From Haloimpatiens sp. FM7315 (GTDB lineage Bacteria > Bacillota > Clostridia > Clostridiales > Clostridiaceae), in contig JBGVUE010000001.1 of the NCBI GenBank assembly GCA_041861885.1, positions 2,778,001 to 2,842,000 on the forward strand: DNA of 64,000 nucleotides. The letters run 5' to 3'. Position numbers and translations under genes: made by a program. The notes under the pieces are model-generated. The model made no database searches. It was not told the DNA's origin and saw only the letters and a program-made list of their open reading frames with translations. Below are positions 8,885 to 18,945 of this stretch, in pieces; position 1 is the stretch's first letter; every line of letters starts with the position of its first letter.

Positions 8885-10942
8885 TTAAATTTTAAACATA
8901 TTTACTTTTTTCAATAGCTCTTTAGATAATTCTTCAAATACCTCAGTATTGCTAGATAATTGCTGAATAGATGCAAGTATTTCTTCCGTACTTGCAGAAA
9001 CCTCTTCTGTTGCTGCTGATGTTTCTTCAGATCCTGCAGATATATTTGTAATAATATTCATAATCTCATCTTTACTTACTATCATATCTTCATTTAAGCT
9101 CTTAACTCTTTGCATATCTAAAGTAATCTTGGATATTATGCTTGAAATATCAGAAAAAATATCCTTAGTTTCACATACAGATTGTACTTGAAGATCAAGT
9201 GTAGCCTCAGTATTTCCTATGGAATCTACTGCATTTTGAGATTTATCTTGTATATTTTTTATTAAACCTTTTATGTGCTCTGTAGCGTTTTGGCTACCTT
9301 CTGCAAGGGATCTTATTTCCTCTGCTACAACTGAAAATCCTTTTCCAGCCTCTCCTGCCCTTGCAGCTTCTATAGAAGCATTTAACGCAAGTAAATTTGT
9401 CTGCTCTGCAATATCTGCTATGGTATTTAAAATCTTTCCTATTTCTTTAGAGCCTTCGTCCATTTGGTAAACAGCCTTTTTTAAATTTTTAGACTCCATT
9501 ATGGTATCATTTGTTTTATTTGTTAAAGTATCAATAGAGCTCACTCCATTTTTATTTAGGTTTTCTGCTCCTTTAAAAGCTTCTATAATATTGTTTACAG
9601 CCTTAGCCACATTATCTATACTATTTGATAACATTTCAGATCTTTCAGCTCCATGTTCTGTGTCTTTTGCCTGTTCATTTGAGGTTTTTGAAATCTCATC
9701 TATAGTTTTGGCAACTTCATCTGTAGCGGTATTTATTTCATTAGACATCTCTTTTAAATCTATAGCTCCAGCGTTAACTGCATCTGATGAATTTTTTACA
9801 CTTTCAAGCAAATCCTTTAATCCATTAATCATTTCATTAAATGATTTTCCTATAGTTCCAAATTCATCTTTGCTTTTAATTTCTATAGTCTCAGATAAAT
9901 CACCACTAGCTGCTTTTATTATACCTTTTTCTAAAATGCCTAAAGGCTGAGTTATACTTCTACTTATAGCTAGTGCAAATACAACTGCAAAAATTAAACT
10001 TATTAAAATAAGCATATAGGTAATATTTTTAATGGAACTTATATATTTTGAAATCTCACTTTTGTTAAAACTCACAGCTATTTTCCATAGAGTTTTATGG
10101 TTGGTTTCATAATTTATAAATTCTTCCTTATTACCGTAGTCATATACATATTCCCCTTCAGGAGTTTTGGGCATAGATTTAAAAAAACCTTCCCCCGCCA
10201 AGCTTTTTCCTATAAAATCTTTTTTAGGATGGCTTATACAAATAGATTTTTTGTCTGCTATAAATATATATCCTGTATTCCCTATTTTTTTGTCTTTGTA
10301 TTTTCTAACGAAATTTTCCATATTTACATCCATAGCAAAAACACCTAAAACCTCACCATTTTTGTCTTTGAATGCTCTTGCTACAGTTATAACTAATTTA
10401 CCTGTATCTGCGTCTATGTAAGGTTCTGTTTCAACTACAGAGTCCTTATTTTCTATAGCCCTTTTATACCAAGGTCTTGAAGTTGGATCGAATCCAGGTA
10501 TGTCATCTAATCCACTCTTAGAATTTGCAAAGGTAGTTTTATTTTTAGTTCCAATAAAAGTTGCCATAATATCTTTATCATTATTTACTATATTGTCTAA
10601 AAGCTTTCTAGAATAGGTTTTGCTTATTTCAAATGCAGATTTTATCTTTTCATCACTTCCAGCTTTTAGCTTGTCCTCATTTTCTGAGAAGTCTGAAAAA
10701 TCTACATTGCTATAGTTAGAATTTGCAACTCCCTCTAGGCCTTTTAAGTACTCATCTAAATTAAGATTTAACTCTTTAGTTACCATTTTGCTGTTTTCTA
10801 TATAAGACTGCTCTAAAGATTTTGCTGCTTTTCTGTAGCTAAAAATTGATATAATACAAATTGGGATTATCATAGCAATTATAGTTACAGGAATAATTTT
10901 AAATTTAATACTTCTTTTTTGAACATTTCTTATAACACCCAC
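8885..10942 (-). CDS. Methyl-accepting chemotaxis protein with double-Cache sensor
   Basis: A transmembrane chemoreceptor of 685 residues. TM1 lies at about 14-36 and an extracellular dCache_1 domain at about 40-290 (with [17 protein letters not shown] and [19 protein letters not shown]). TM2 is at about 303-327, followed by HAMP and the cytoplasmic signalling hairpin with the tip [20 protein letters not shown]. It would relay ligand binding to CheA/CheW. dCache domains often bind amino acids; the ligand is unknown. Start is uncertain: the frame opens at GTG 10942, but an ATG at about 10926 would join the frame as MFKKRSIKF if the A6 run beside it were one base longer. Confidence 0.9.
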   Translation of the reverse strand: MGVIRNVQKRSIKFKIIPVTIIAMIIPICIISIFSYRKAAKSLEQSYIENSKMVTKELNLNLDEYLKGLEGVANSNYSNVDFSDFSENEDKLKAGSDEKIKSAFEISKTYSRKLLDNIVNNDKDIMATFIGTKNKTTFANSKSGLDDIPGFDPTSRPWYKRAIENKDSVVETEPYIDADTGKLVITVARAFKDKNGEVLGVFAMDVNMENFVRKYKDKKIGNTGYIFIADKKSICISHPKKDFIGKSLAGEGFFKSMPKTPEGEYVYDYGNKEEFINYETNHKTLWKIAVSFNKSEISKYISSIKNITYMLILISLIFAVVFALAISRSITQPLGILEKGIIKAASGDLSETIEIKSKDEFGTIGKSFNEMINGLKDLLESVKNSSDAVNAGAIDLKEMSNEINTATDEVAKTIDEISKTSNEQAKDTEHGAERSEMLSNSIDNVAKAVNNIIEAFKGAENLNKNGVSSIDTLTNKTNDTIMESKNLKKAVYQMDEGSKEIGKILNTIADIAEQTNLLALNASIEAARAGEAGKGFSVVAEEIRSLAEGSQNATEHIKGLIKNIQDKSQNAVDSIGNTEATLDLQVQSVCETKDIFSDISSIISKITLDMQRVKSLNEDMIVSKDEIMNIITNISAGSEETSAATEEVSASTEEILASIQQLSSNTEVFEELSKELLKKVNMFKI

Positions 10943-11137
10943 CTTTTCTAAAAAATCAAAATAATTTGTAAAATACCTACCCTTACTACAATATTCGTCA
11001 TTTTTATTGTGTTCTTCAATAATTATTTCTGTATTTTTGATTTATTATGTAGATTTTTGAATTTTTTGCATAAAAAAAGACTTAATCTAAACTCTATATT
11101 TTAAATTAAATCTTTAAATTATCTCTTATTAAAAATT

Positions 11138-11179
11138 AAATATAAAGAAATTATTTTTTAAAATAATTTCTTTATATTT
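11138..11179 (-). terminator. Terminator overlapping the end of the ABC permease gene
   Basis: A 19-bp inverted repeat (AAATATAAAGAAATTATTT and its complement, 4-base loop). The upstream arm encodes the last codons of the permease and the T-rich tail follows on the minus strand. Confidence 0.7.
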
Positions 11180-12039
11180 CTAACCTTCATAGGGTTTAGT
11201 TTTCTTACTGACAAACTGAGTAAAGTTAAAGAAATGATTAAGTTAACAATGATATTGATTTGCCAAATTGACATACTCTTAAATAAAGGTCCAGAGGAAC
11301 CGTAACTAAAATCGTATATTCCTGGTATGCTTAATCCGGACCCTTTCCCAAATTGATCCATGACCAAGGATATAAATGCAGTTACAGGATTAAAATACAT
11401 TATAGATAATGTGTTATTCTGTATATCAGAATTAACTTTAGCTTTTATAGATAAATAAAAAATTGATATCATCAAAGTTCCAAGCATTAAAAAAAGTATT
11501 ACCCCATAAGTTAAAACTGTGGACACTGTAGTTTTCTTAATATAGGTTGAAAAAAATATTCCAATACTTCCAAAAGTTATAGAAAGCACAATATAATAAA
11601 TAAAAAGTTGAAATATTTCTTTAAAGGATATACCTCCTATTAAAAATATAAAAGAAAACACTGGCAAAGCTGCTATTATAAGTAATATTATTAGGCTTAT
11701 TGAAGTAAGCAGTTTTCCTAAAATTATGGACCTAGGCTTTAATTTTGTACAAAGAAGAAGATCTAAAGTTTGCCTTTCTCTCTCTCCAGATATAGAACTA
11801 GAGGTAAGGGCAGGAACAATAAAAGCTATTAGAAGAAACTGCATTACAGCAATAAATACATAAGTATCAATTAAAGCATCAGAATTAAACCTATATTGAA
11901 GCGGATCCATTACTGTATTATAAAACATAAAAGCAGTTATAACTCCAAGTATTGCTACATATATGCCTATCAGAAAAGGAGCTCTCCAATTTCTCATTTT
12001 AACTTTAGCTTCTCTTCTTAAAATAGGATTAACTTTCAT
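11158..12039 (-). CDS. ABC-2 type transporter permease
   Basis: A 293-residue membrane protein with six predicted membrane segments and the conserved ABC-2 stretch SSSISGERERQTLDLLLCTKL between TM2 and TM3, typical of NosY/gliding-type export permeases. Its start overlaps the stop of the ATPase gene (ATGA at 12039), and the ATPase in turn overlaps the large membrane protein upstream, so all three are translationally coupled. Substrate unknown. The intact frame ends inside a terminator. Confidence 0.85.
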   Translation of the reverse strand: MKVNPILRREAKVKMRNWRAPFLIGIYVAILGVITAFMFYNTVMDPLQYRFNSDALIDTYVFIAVMQFLLIAFIVPALTSSSISGERERQTLDLLLCTKLKPRSIILGKLLTSISLIILLIIAALPVFSFIFLIGGISFKEIFQLFIYYIVLSITFGSIGIFFSTYIKKTTVSTVLTYGVILFLMLGTLMISIFYLSIKAKVNSDIQNNTLSIMYFNPVTAFISLVMDQFGKGSGLSIPGIYDFSYGSSGPLFKSMSIWQINIIVNLIISLTLLSLSVRKLNPMKVRNIKKLF

Positions 12040-12965
12040 TATCCCTCACTCCTTTCTGTAACCTTCATAAATACATCTTCTAGTCTTCCTCCTACTTCTG
12101 AAAAAGACACTACAGGCAAAGATCTATTAATAAGAATCTTTAAAATTCTATTCATATCTTCATCTCCGCCTTTTATGGCCACTTGAATAAAATCAGGATA
12201 TTTCAAAGCTTCTATTACTTCCGGAATTTCTTTAAGTATTTTTATTGCTGCATCTATTTCTCCCATTAATTTAACATTAACCCTTCTATGGCCATAACCC
12301 TTCATCATTATTTCCTGAGCAGAACCGCTCATTACAATTTTACCTTTATCAATTATACCTATACTGGTACATATTTCTGATAATTCGGATAATATATGTG
12401 AACTTATTATAACTGTCTTCCCCCTATCCCTTAGAGATTTTAATATCTCCTTCATTTCATACCTTGCCCTTGGGTCCATACCAGAGGCAGGCTCATCTAA
12501 TATTAAAAGTTTCGGATTGTGAATAAGGCTTCTAGCAAGACAGAGCCTTTGTTTCATACCTCTAGAAAGAGAATCTACATAGATATCTTTTTTATTTGAC
12601 AGATTTACAAGTTCCAAAAGATCATTACATATTTTATCCTTTTCTCCTTTATATATATCATATATTGAAGCATAAAAATCTAGGTATTCACTAACTTTAA
12701 GATTATCATAAACACCGAAAAAATCAGGCATATATCCTATATATTCTTTAATCTTTCTGCTTTCTTTAAGAGCATCTACCCCATTAATACGAACTTTACC
12801 TGAAGTTTCCTTTAAAAGCCCTGCTAGTATCTTCATAGTTGTAGTTTTTCCTGCACCATTTGGACCTATAAATCCAAATATTTCTCCTTCTTTCACTTTA
12901 AAAGACAAATTGTCTACAGCAGTAAACTTTCCATATTTCTTGCACAAGCTATCTATCTCAAGCAT
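12039..12965 (-). CDS. ABC transporter ATP-binding protein
   Basis: A 308-residue ATPase of the CcmA/NosF/multidrug class that energises the adjacent ABC-2 permease. Walker A is GPNGAGKTT, the signature is LSRGMKQRL, Walker B is LLILDEPASGMDP, and the switch His lies in VIISSHILSEL. The C-terminal domain (about 215-308) contains VGGRLEDVFMKVTE, usual for this class. Start and stop codons overlap both neighbours. The partner membrane gene at 12965-15398 suggests an exporter that handles something at the cell surface. Confidence 0.9.
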   Translation of the reverse strand: MLEIDSLCKKYGKFTAVDNLSFKVKEGEIFGFIGPNGAGKTTTMKILAGLLKETSGKVRINGVDALKESRKIKEYIGYMPDFFGVYDNLKVSEYLDFYASIYDIYKGEKDKICNDLLELVNLSNKKDIYVDSLSRGMKQRLCLARSLIHNPKLLILDEPASGMDPRARYEMKEILKSLRDRGKTVIISSHILSELSEICTSIGIIDKGKIVMSGSAQEIMMKGYGHRRVNVKLMGEIDAAIKILKEIPEVIEALKYPDFIQVAIKGGDEDMNRILKILINRSLPVVSFSEVGGRLEDVFMKVTERSEG

Positions 12966-15398
12966 TATTTAGCACTTCCTTTCACAGAAAGCTTAGGTAT
13001 TTCCCCTCTTACCCCTTCTTCTAATATGTCAAATTTTATTTTTATTCTTTTGTTTGAAATTAAATATTTTGGCACATCTTTTTTATTAATTATAAAATCT
13101 CTAAAATCACCAATCTGCCATTTATTGTCCTTCTCATTCCAAATATATTGCTTTGCAACTTCAGTATTTCCCTTTAAAAAATCAAGCTCATACTTTATAT
13201 TGATTTGTTCTATATCCATGTTTTCATCAATATCTATTTCTGTTTCATAATTTCCTGTTCCATAAAATATTTTTTCTCTATAGTCATATCCCCCATTTTT
13301 CATATTTAATTTTGCCTTAAAATATCCAAAAGGGTATTCTATTACATTTTTATCTCTAAAAGTTAGATTTATATCACTAACAACTAAATTTTTCTCATAT
13401 TTTTTAATTTCTTTTCCATTAACCTTTAAATCTTTTGAGAAACTTTTATTACTAAAGCCAATTATCACTGGTTTTTCTATACTATATCCTTCTCCGTAAA
13501 AAAACCCGTTAATCATATTGCTTTTTTGAACTACACTTCTAGCTTCATTTTTATCCATAGAAAGTTTCTCCTTTTTCCCATTTTTATAATTTATACTAGG
13601 TTCACCAAAATTTCTATCCAAAAATCGTATATTTCCCCATAAACCTCTCCTTCAGCGTTTATATTTATTTCCTGAGAGGCCTTTAAGCTTCCTATTTTAA
13701 TGTAAGCATTACTCATACAAATATAGCAATCTTCTAAATCCATAGAAGTATTATTCTTAACTCTACCTTTAAATTTTTCATTATAATAACTTATGTCACT
13801 ATCTATTTTTCCTATCTTAGGCATTTCATAATTTAAAACTAAATAATTGTTATTAAACACCTTATTGTCATAAAATTCTATGTGATTATCAATTCCTTCT
13901 ACTATTTTTTTCTGGATTTTTCTATCTCTTTTCTTATAATTTGATGCAGTATATGGTATTAAATCATTTTTAGCTAATAATTCACTTATAGTCATGGTAC
14001 TAAGAGGCTTCACCTTTAACTTGGATTTTTTAGGTGAAAATATACTAGCATAACTCTTTAATGAGATTTCTCCTTTTTGATCTATTTTAATTATATTTAT
14101 AACATTTTCTATATTGTCATTTATTCTAGTTCCCATTCCAGTAAAATAAATAATAAGAACAAAAGCCAAAGATAAAGAAGGAACTACAATCCACATATAT
14201 TCTCTCTTATCTTTTTTCTTCAAGAGAATATAGGCTACAGGTGATACCAGAATCAAATAAGTAAGAAGTATTACTATAAGATTCCATATTTTAGGCAACG
14301 GCAACTCAACTATATTAGAAATAGCCTCTCTAAAATTATATAAAGATTGAGTTTTAATATCTATACCTTCTTTTTTACTATAGATATTATTAACCTCCGA
14401 GGACTGTGCAGAATTTTCAATCAATTTAGTGAGGAATTGTTCTTTAAAGGGCCAATTTTTTATAGGCTCCTTTCCTAAATCAAAAGAAGTAACTGAAATT
14501 ATACCTTTAGATTTCTTAATAGACCAACCTAAAGCCTTATCTCCTTCCTTTAAAATAACCTTGCCTTCGTTAAATTTTAAATTAAGAGAATCTAAATCAA
14601 AATTTTTATTGTCATTTTTATAATTAGGTAAAATGTCCTTTAATAAATTAGTATTTACCTTATCTACACTACCAACTTCCCCTGCAATAAAATCATCCTT
14701 AAAAACAGATAAAGTTTTACTGTAAGAAGATCCAGTACCTATTAAAAGAATTCCTCCATCTTTAACCCAGTTTTTTAATATGTTATACTTATCTAAAGTT
14801 AATGCTACGCTATCAAAATTATTCATTATAATCACATCTAAAGAACTAAGTTCTTTATTAAAATCCATTATATCCTCTTTAGAAAGTTTAAATGCTTTAA
14901 CATCAAACCCATTTGAGCCTATAGCTATAGATTTAATTGTTTTTAAATAGCTTAGATTTTCCTCATCATCACTTAATATTCCTATAAAAAACTCCGAACT
15001 TTTATATCCATTTTTTATAGGCAATTCTTTCTCATATAAGCACTTTTTTCTTCTACAATTTTAACTTTAATTTTGCCCATATTTTTTAAAATAGGCGCAG
15101 ATATAATTACTTTTTTAGTAGCATTTATCGGTATATTTATTTTCTTTGAATAAACATTTAGCTCATCTTTTTCATTTATTAGTTCCACTTGAATTTCACC
15201 ATCTATGTTCTTTAATTTATTTTCAATATTAAAGGTAAAGGGTGCAAAATTAGAATACTTATAATTTTCTTCTCCAATTCCAACTTTCATATCTATTTTT
15301 ATTTTTTCCTCTGCAAAAACATCTGATTTAAATCCAAATAAAACAAGCAAAATAACTGTAAAAAGCACAAATTTAGCTTTAATTATTCTTATCTTCAT
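12965..15398 (-). CDS. Large exporter-associated membrane protein, GATase-like and two TM (two frameshifts)
   Basis: Three abutting reading frames make one protein of about 810 residues. Order: signal peptide (1-29), an extracellular beta-rich region, a class-I glutamine-amidotransferase-like domain (LDVIIMNNFDSVALTLDKY, WVKDGGILLIGTGS), two membrane helices around PKIWNLIVILLTYLILV and WIVVPSLSLAFVLIIYF, and an extracellular C-terminal domain. Frames join by adding one base at the T6 run 15044-15049 (giving YEKELPIKNGYK) and at the A5 run 13620-13624 (giving YDFLDRNFGEP). The gene overlaps the ATPase start. The arrangement resembles auxiliary proteins of ABC-2 systems linked to gliding or surface export; function unknown. 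Confidence 0.65.
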
Positions 15399-15540
15399 CT
15401 TCCCCCTCCTATTATCTTAAAAATAAACTACTATCTACTATAAGTACTATTTTCATTATTGAGTTAAAACAACTTATGTATATATTACCATTAATATCCA
15501 TCAAGTACAACGTACCCTAATCAAATTAATTTTATATGTA

Positions 15541-15578
15541 AAAAAACTACCTATAATCAATCTCATAGATAGTTTTTT
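15541..15578 (-). terminator. Terminator after small peptide ORF
   Basis: AAAAAACTACCTAT pairs with ATAGATAGTTTTTT (one G-U position). U-rich on both strands, so possibly bidirectional. It follows the candidate 45-residue peptide gene on the minus strand. Confidence 0.75.
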
Positions 15579-15595
15579 AACTGATACTATAGGAA

Positions 15596-15725
15596 GCATT
15601 TAGTTGAGTAATTATATCCCTTAGGCATTGTATGATCATCATCCGGTCCAACAACTCCACATTGTCCTATTACAACTGCTCCTAAAATTAGGCATACCCC
15701 TAGAATTTTAAATAATTTTTTTCAT
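15596..15725 (-). CDS. Candidate small secreted peptide, about 45 residues (start frameshifted)
   Basis: A short frame with a positively charged start, a hydrophobic export segment (LFKILGVCLILGAVVIG), then QCGVVGPDDDHTMPKGYNY and a C-terminal KCFL. The ATG at 15725 has the SD AGGGGGA 7 bases upstream, but the A7 run right after it puts the ATG out of frame; one base fewer or two more restores it. A terminator follows 18 bases after the stop, so this looks like a real transcription unit. It could be a lipoprotein-like or pheromone-like peptide. Family not recognised. Confidence 0.45.
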
Positions 15726-15780
15726 TTTTATTCCCCCTATTTATAAAGAGGATAAGCTCTTTTGGAAATATTAGTCATCT

Positions 15781-15861
15781 TTATAATTCACTTTGTTTCA
15801 TATTAAGCATTTTCTGATGCTCTTTAATCTTTCCCCTGCTGTTGAAAATTTCAAATTGCAC
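15781..15861 (-). CDS. Possible 26-residue sORF upstream of the small peptide gene
   Basis: GTG start directly after AGGGGTGGGT, then a charged 26-residue peptide beginning MQFEIFNSRGKIKEH. The stop lies 56 bases before the start of the next small ORF. It may be a leader peptide, a fragment or chance; only the strong SD supports it. The remaining gap 15862-16169 is AT-rich with no gene seen. Confidence 0.25.
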   Translation of the reverse strand: MQFEIFNSRGKIKEHQKMLNMKQSEL

Positions 15862-16169
15862 ACCCACCCCTTTGATACTTAGCTAACTAGGATAATACTT
15901 TTTCCTACAAATAATATTTCATATCTCCGAAATAAGTTTAAAATAATACAAAATATAAATTCCTTCCACAAATAAATATAACATGTTATTTTGAATAATA
16001 ACTATTTATGAGATATGTTAGCATAATTGTAAAATTAATTAAGTCGTATTCCTTAATATTTTTTTATTTAAAAATTGAAAATAGGTATGACACTAAATAA
16101 TATACAGTATATTTTTAATGCCACACCCATTTTAATGATATTTAGTTTTAATTCTTTTTATTTTATATC

Positions 16170-17888
16170 TTAAATTTTAAATTTAGATATAAGCTTCATT
16201 AAATTTTCTGCTTGAGTTTTAGACTCATCAGCTTTTAAAAGTAGCTCTTCTGTTTTTTCAGTTACTACAGTTGTTTTTTCAGCTATATCTGTAGCCCCTT
16301 CAGCCCCTTGGCTTGTAGCTTTAGATACACTACTTATTATTTCAATCATATTTTGAACTGAAGCTAAAATCTCTTCTGTAATTGCACTTAAATCTTCAGA
16401 TATCGCCTTATAATGATCTGCATCTTCGCTATACATATCTCCCGTTTTAACAAAATTGTTATAATCAGGTATAACGTTTTTATTCATAAATTCTAATATG
16501 TTATTTGAGTTTGTAGATAGATTTTCTACAGAATCTACAACAACTTTAGTTATATTTTGAATCTCATTTGCAGTTTCATTGGATTCTTCTGCAAGTTTTC
16601 TTACTTCCTCAGCTACTACCGCAAAGCCTTTTCCCGCCTCACCTGCTCTTGCTGCTTCTATGGCAGCATTTAAAGCTAGTAAGTTTGTTTGACTTGTTAT
16701 TGAAAGTATTGCCTCTGATAAAACATTTATTTGCTGAACAGATTTTGACTTTTCTATTGCCTTCTCTAATTGTCTTTGATTTTCTTCATATAATCTTACA
16801 GCTTCTTTCTTTGAATTTTCACTGTTTATCTTAAGCTCTGTAGCCTTATTGCTTATTTCAATAGATTTATTGGCAACATTTTGTGTTTTATCTGTAACCT
16901 CCTCTATTCCCTTTTCAATTTCAGAAGCCGTTGCATTCATCTCTTCTGCAGAGGCTGCTGTTTCTTCCATACCTGCAGATACCTCTTGAATGGTTGAAGA
17001 TACGTTTTCTATGTTTTCATTTAATTTACTAACTGCTCTATCTACAGTTTCACTTATTCCTAATGACTGCTTCGAGCCAGCAATTACCCCAGACACTATT
17101 TCTCTTACAGAAACTTTCATAGTATCTATAGCCTTAAATAGCTGTCCTATTTCATCTTTTCTATTTAAATACTTTTTAGAGATTTTTACACTAAAATCCC
17201 CTTCAGCAACTATTCTTAACGTTTCTACTGAATTTTTCAAGGATTTTACTATTTCACTTGAAATAATATTTCCTATAACAAATCCTACAGCAATAGATAC
17301 AATTACTATTGCCCCAAATATTTTCACCACATTTTTATAATCTAAATCATTTCTTATGTTAGTATTTTTAGCATCTTCTACATTATCTTTTGATAATTTA
17401 TCAAGTTGACTTTGAAAAATTTCAAAAGATGGCTTTAGCTCATTATATCTATCATAAGCCTCCTTACTTTTTCCACTTGTAGCTAATTCTGTAACTTCTG
17501 CTTTACCATTAATAAACTCTAAATACTGTACCTCTAAATCCCTTAAAATCTGTTTTTCACTTGAAGTTAATGAAGTGTTTTTATACTTTTTAATATTTTC
17601 ATTAAAAACTTTTTCTCTTTTCTCTATATCTAGAGCCTTTTCTTTTTGGAGATCCGGATTTCCCTTGTCAAATATTATGTATAGTATATCAGCCTCCATA
17701 GCTCTAGCTTGAGCTCTGCCATCATTAAGCGTTTGAGCTGATACTGTATTATTATTATAAAGCTCACCAATATCCATATTAGCTTTTTTTATGTATAAAA
17801 ATCCTACAGCACCTACTAATACAACAAACATACTAAGCATTATTAATATTAGTTTAATTTTTGTTTTAACCTTAAAGTTGTCAAACAA
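16170..17888 (-). CDS. Methyl-accepting chemotaxis protein with four-helix-bundle sensor
   Basis: A 572-residue chemoreceptor. TM1 (12-33) and TM2 (about 190-212) flank a 4HB_MCP_1-type extracellular helical domain. HAMP (about 213-268) and the MA signalling domain follow, with the tip [20 protein letters not shown] and [17 protein letters not shown]. It differs from the Cache-type receptor at 8885-10942, so the two would sense different cues. No other chemotaxis genes are adjacent. The ATG at 17888 follows AGGGGGAAT. The frame is intact. Confidence 0.92.
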   Translation of the reverse strand: MFDNFKVKTKIKLILIMLSMFVVLVGAVGFLYIKKANMDIGELYNNNTVSAQTLNDGRAQARAMEADILYIIFDKGNPDLQKEKALDIEKREKVFNENIKKYKNTSLTSSEKQILRDLEVQYLEFINGKAEVTELATSGKSKEAYDRYNELKPSFEIFQSQLDKLSKDNVEDAKNTNIRNDLDYKNVVKIFGAIVIVSIAVGFVIGNIISSEIVKSLKNSVETLRIVAEGDFSVKISKKYLNRKDEIGQLFKAIDTMKVSVREIVSGVIAGSKQSLGISETVDRAVSKLNENIENVSSTIQEVSAGMEETAASAEEMNATASEIEKGIEEVTDKTQNVANKSIEISNKATELKINSENSKKEAVRLYEENQRQLEKAIEKSKSVQQINVLSEAILSITSQTNLLALNAAIEAARAGEAGKGFAVVAEEVRKLAEESNETANEIQNITKVVVDSVENLSTNSNNILEFMNKNVIPDYNNFVKTGDMYSEDADHYKAISEDLSAITEEILASVQNMIEIISSVSKATSQGAEGATDIAEKTTVVTEKTEELLLKADESKTQAENLMKLISKFKI

Positions 17889-17994
17889 TTTTTATTCCCC
17901 CTATACTAAATTTATAACACAGTATATTATCGTCTTTTTATCATAAAGTTTAACTTATTTGTTAACATTGTCTTGTTTTTAATTTTTTTAAAAA

Positions 17995-18018
17995 AAGAGG
18001 TTATAAAAATAACCTCTT
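17995..18018 (-). terminator. Terminator after folT
   Basis: A perfect 10-bp stem (AAGAGGTTAT / ATAACCTCTT) with a 4-base loop, followed on the minus strand by a long T-tract. It lies 37 bases after the folT stop. Confidence 0.9.
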
Positions 18019-18054
18019 CAAAGCATTATAATTGAACTAATAATTAGTGATAAA

Positions 18055-18633
18055 CTAAATCGCACTATGTGCTTTACATCTAACTTTTTCTACAAAATTC
18101 TTTTCTAAATATTCTCCTATAACTTTCCAAACAGTAGCCATTGTTACTATTTTTACTGCAGCCATTATACAATTTTTAATTACCCTAGGCGGAAGTATCA
18201 AATATACCGCCTTTCCAGTTATAATGGATAACCACACAGTATTTAATACTGTGTCTACAAATAACGCCACAATAATTACAGACAATGTAATTCTCCAAAG
18301 ATTTTTAGGCTTTTTATATAGAAAAACACCATATATGAAAGCTCCTAAAAAAGCACTTACAGAAAACCCTGGAAAATACCCTCCTCCTGTTGGTACTAGC
18401 ATTATTCCTATAAAATCCACAACAACAGCATAAGCCCCACCTATCAAAGGTCCAAAAAGCATGGCAACCAACATAAGCGGTATAAAACCAAATCCTATTC
18501 TAATTATTGGCGTTTGGATAGATAGAAACCTTGTTAGAACTATTTGCATAGCAGCTAACACTGACAAGTAAACTAAGGTTTGTACAGTTAAAGTTTGTTT
18601 TTTTGCATAAAAAAACCCCCTATAATTGGACAT
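18055..18633 (-). CDS. folT: ECF transporter S component for folate, FolT
   Basis: A five- to six-helix membrane protein of about 180 residues that binds folate and docks to the shared EcfAA'T module. TLVYLSVLAAMQIVLTRFLSI, FIPLMLVAMLFGPLIGG and PTGGGYFPGFSVSAFLG are typical of FolT. A THF riboswitch lies immediately upstream. Start problem: the frame opens at ATG 18633, with no good SD, while an ATG at 18608 sits 7 bases after AGGGGG but is one base out of frame. An eighth A in the run at 18598-18604 would give MQKKQTLTV, so 18608 is probably the true start. No EcfA or EcfT genes are nearby. Confidence 0.88.
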   Translation of the reverse strand: MSNYRGFFYAKKQTLTVQTLVYLSVLAAMQIVLTRFLSIQTPIIRIGFGFIPLMLVAMLFGPLIGGAYAVVVDFIGIMLVPTGGGYFPGFSVSAFLGAFIYGVFLYKKPKNLWRITLSVIIVALFVDTVLNTVWLSIITGKAVYLILPPRVIKNCIMAAVKIVTMATVWKVIGEYLEKNFVEKVRCKAHSAI

Positions 18634-18660
18634 GCCCCATAGAGGTTACTGGCCTTCTAT

Positions 18661-18778
18661 GACAGCGGAAGCGGTGTAAAAATCGTAATTTCTAAAGCAC
18701 TTTTAATATGCTTAAAAATCTTCGTCTAAAGGCAACGTCCCATCCCTTAGCACTTAACGCTTTCACACCTACTCTGTC
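18661..18778 (-). ncRNA. Tetrahydrofolate (THF) riboswitch
   Basis: On the minus strand GACAGAGTAGG pairs with CCGCTTCCGCTGTC to close P1, and the conserved blocks GCGTTAAGTG, GGGATGGGACGTTGCC and ACACCGCTTCC occur in the order known for the folT-associated THF aptamer. The P3-side arm is AT-rich and longer than usual. Between aptamer and gene, CATAGA and TCTATG arms could form the expression platform near the SD. It should lower FolT production when reduced folate is plentiful. Confidence 0.9.
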
Positions 18779-18945
18779 CTTATATTTTATTTACAGATAC
18801 ATAATAACATATATTTGAAAGTTTTGTCTATAATTTTCAGAATTTTATTTAATATCCTTAAATTCAGAAATAAGTCTTTTTTCAAAATAATCACATTTGT
18901 TGTTTGCATTTTTTTCTAAAGGATATTTTAAAAATTATTTTTCTA

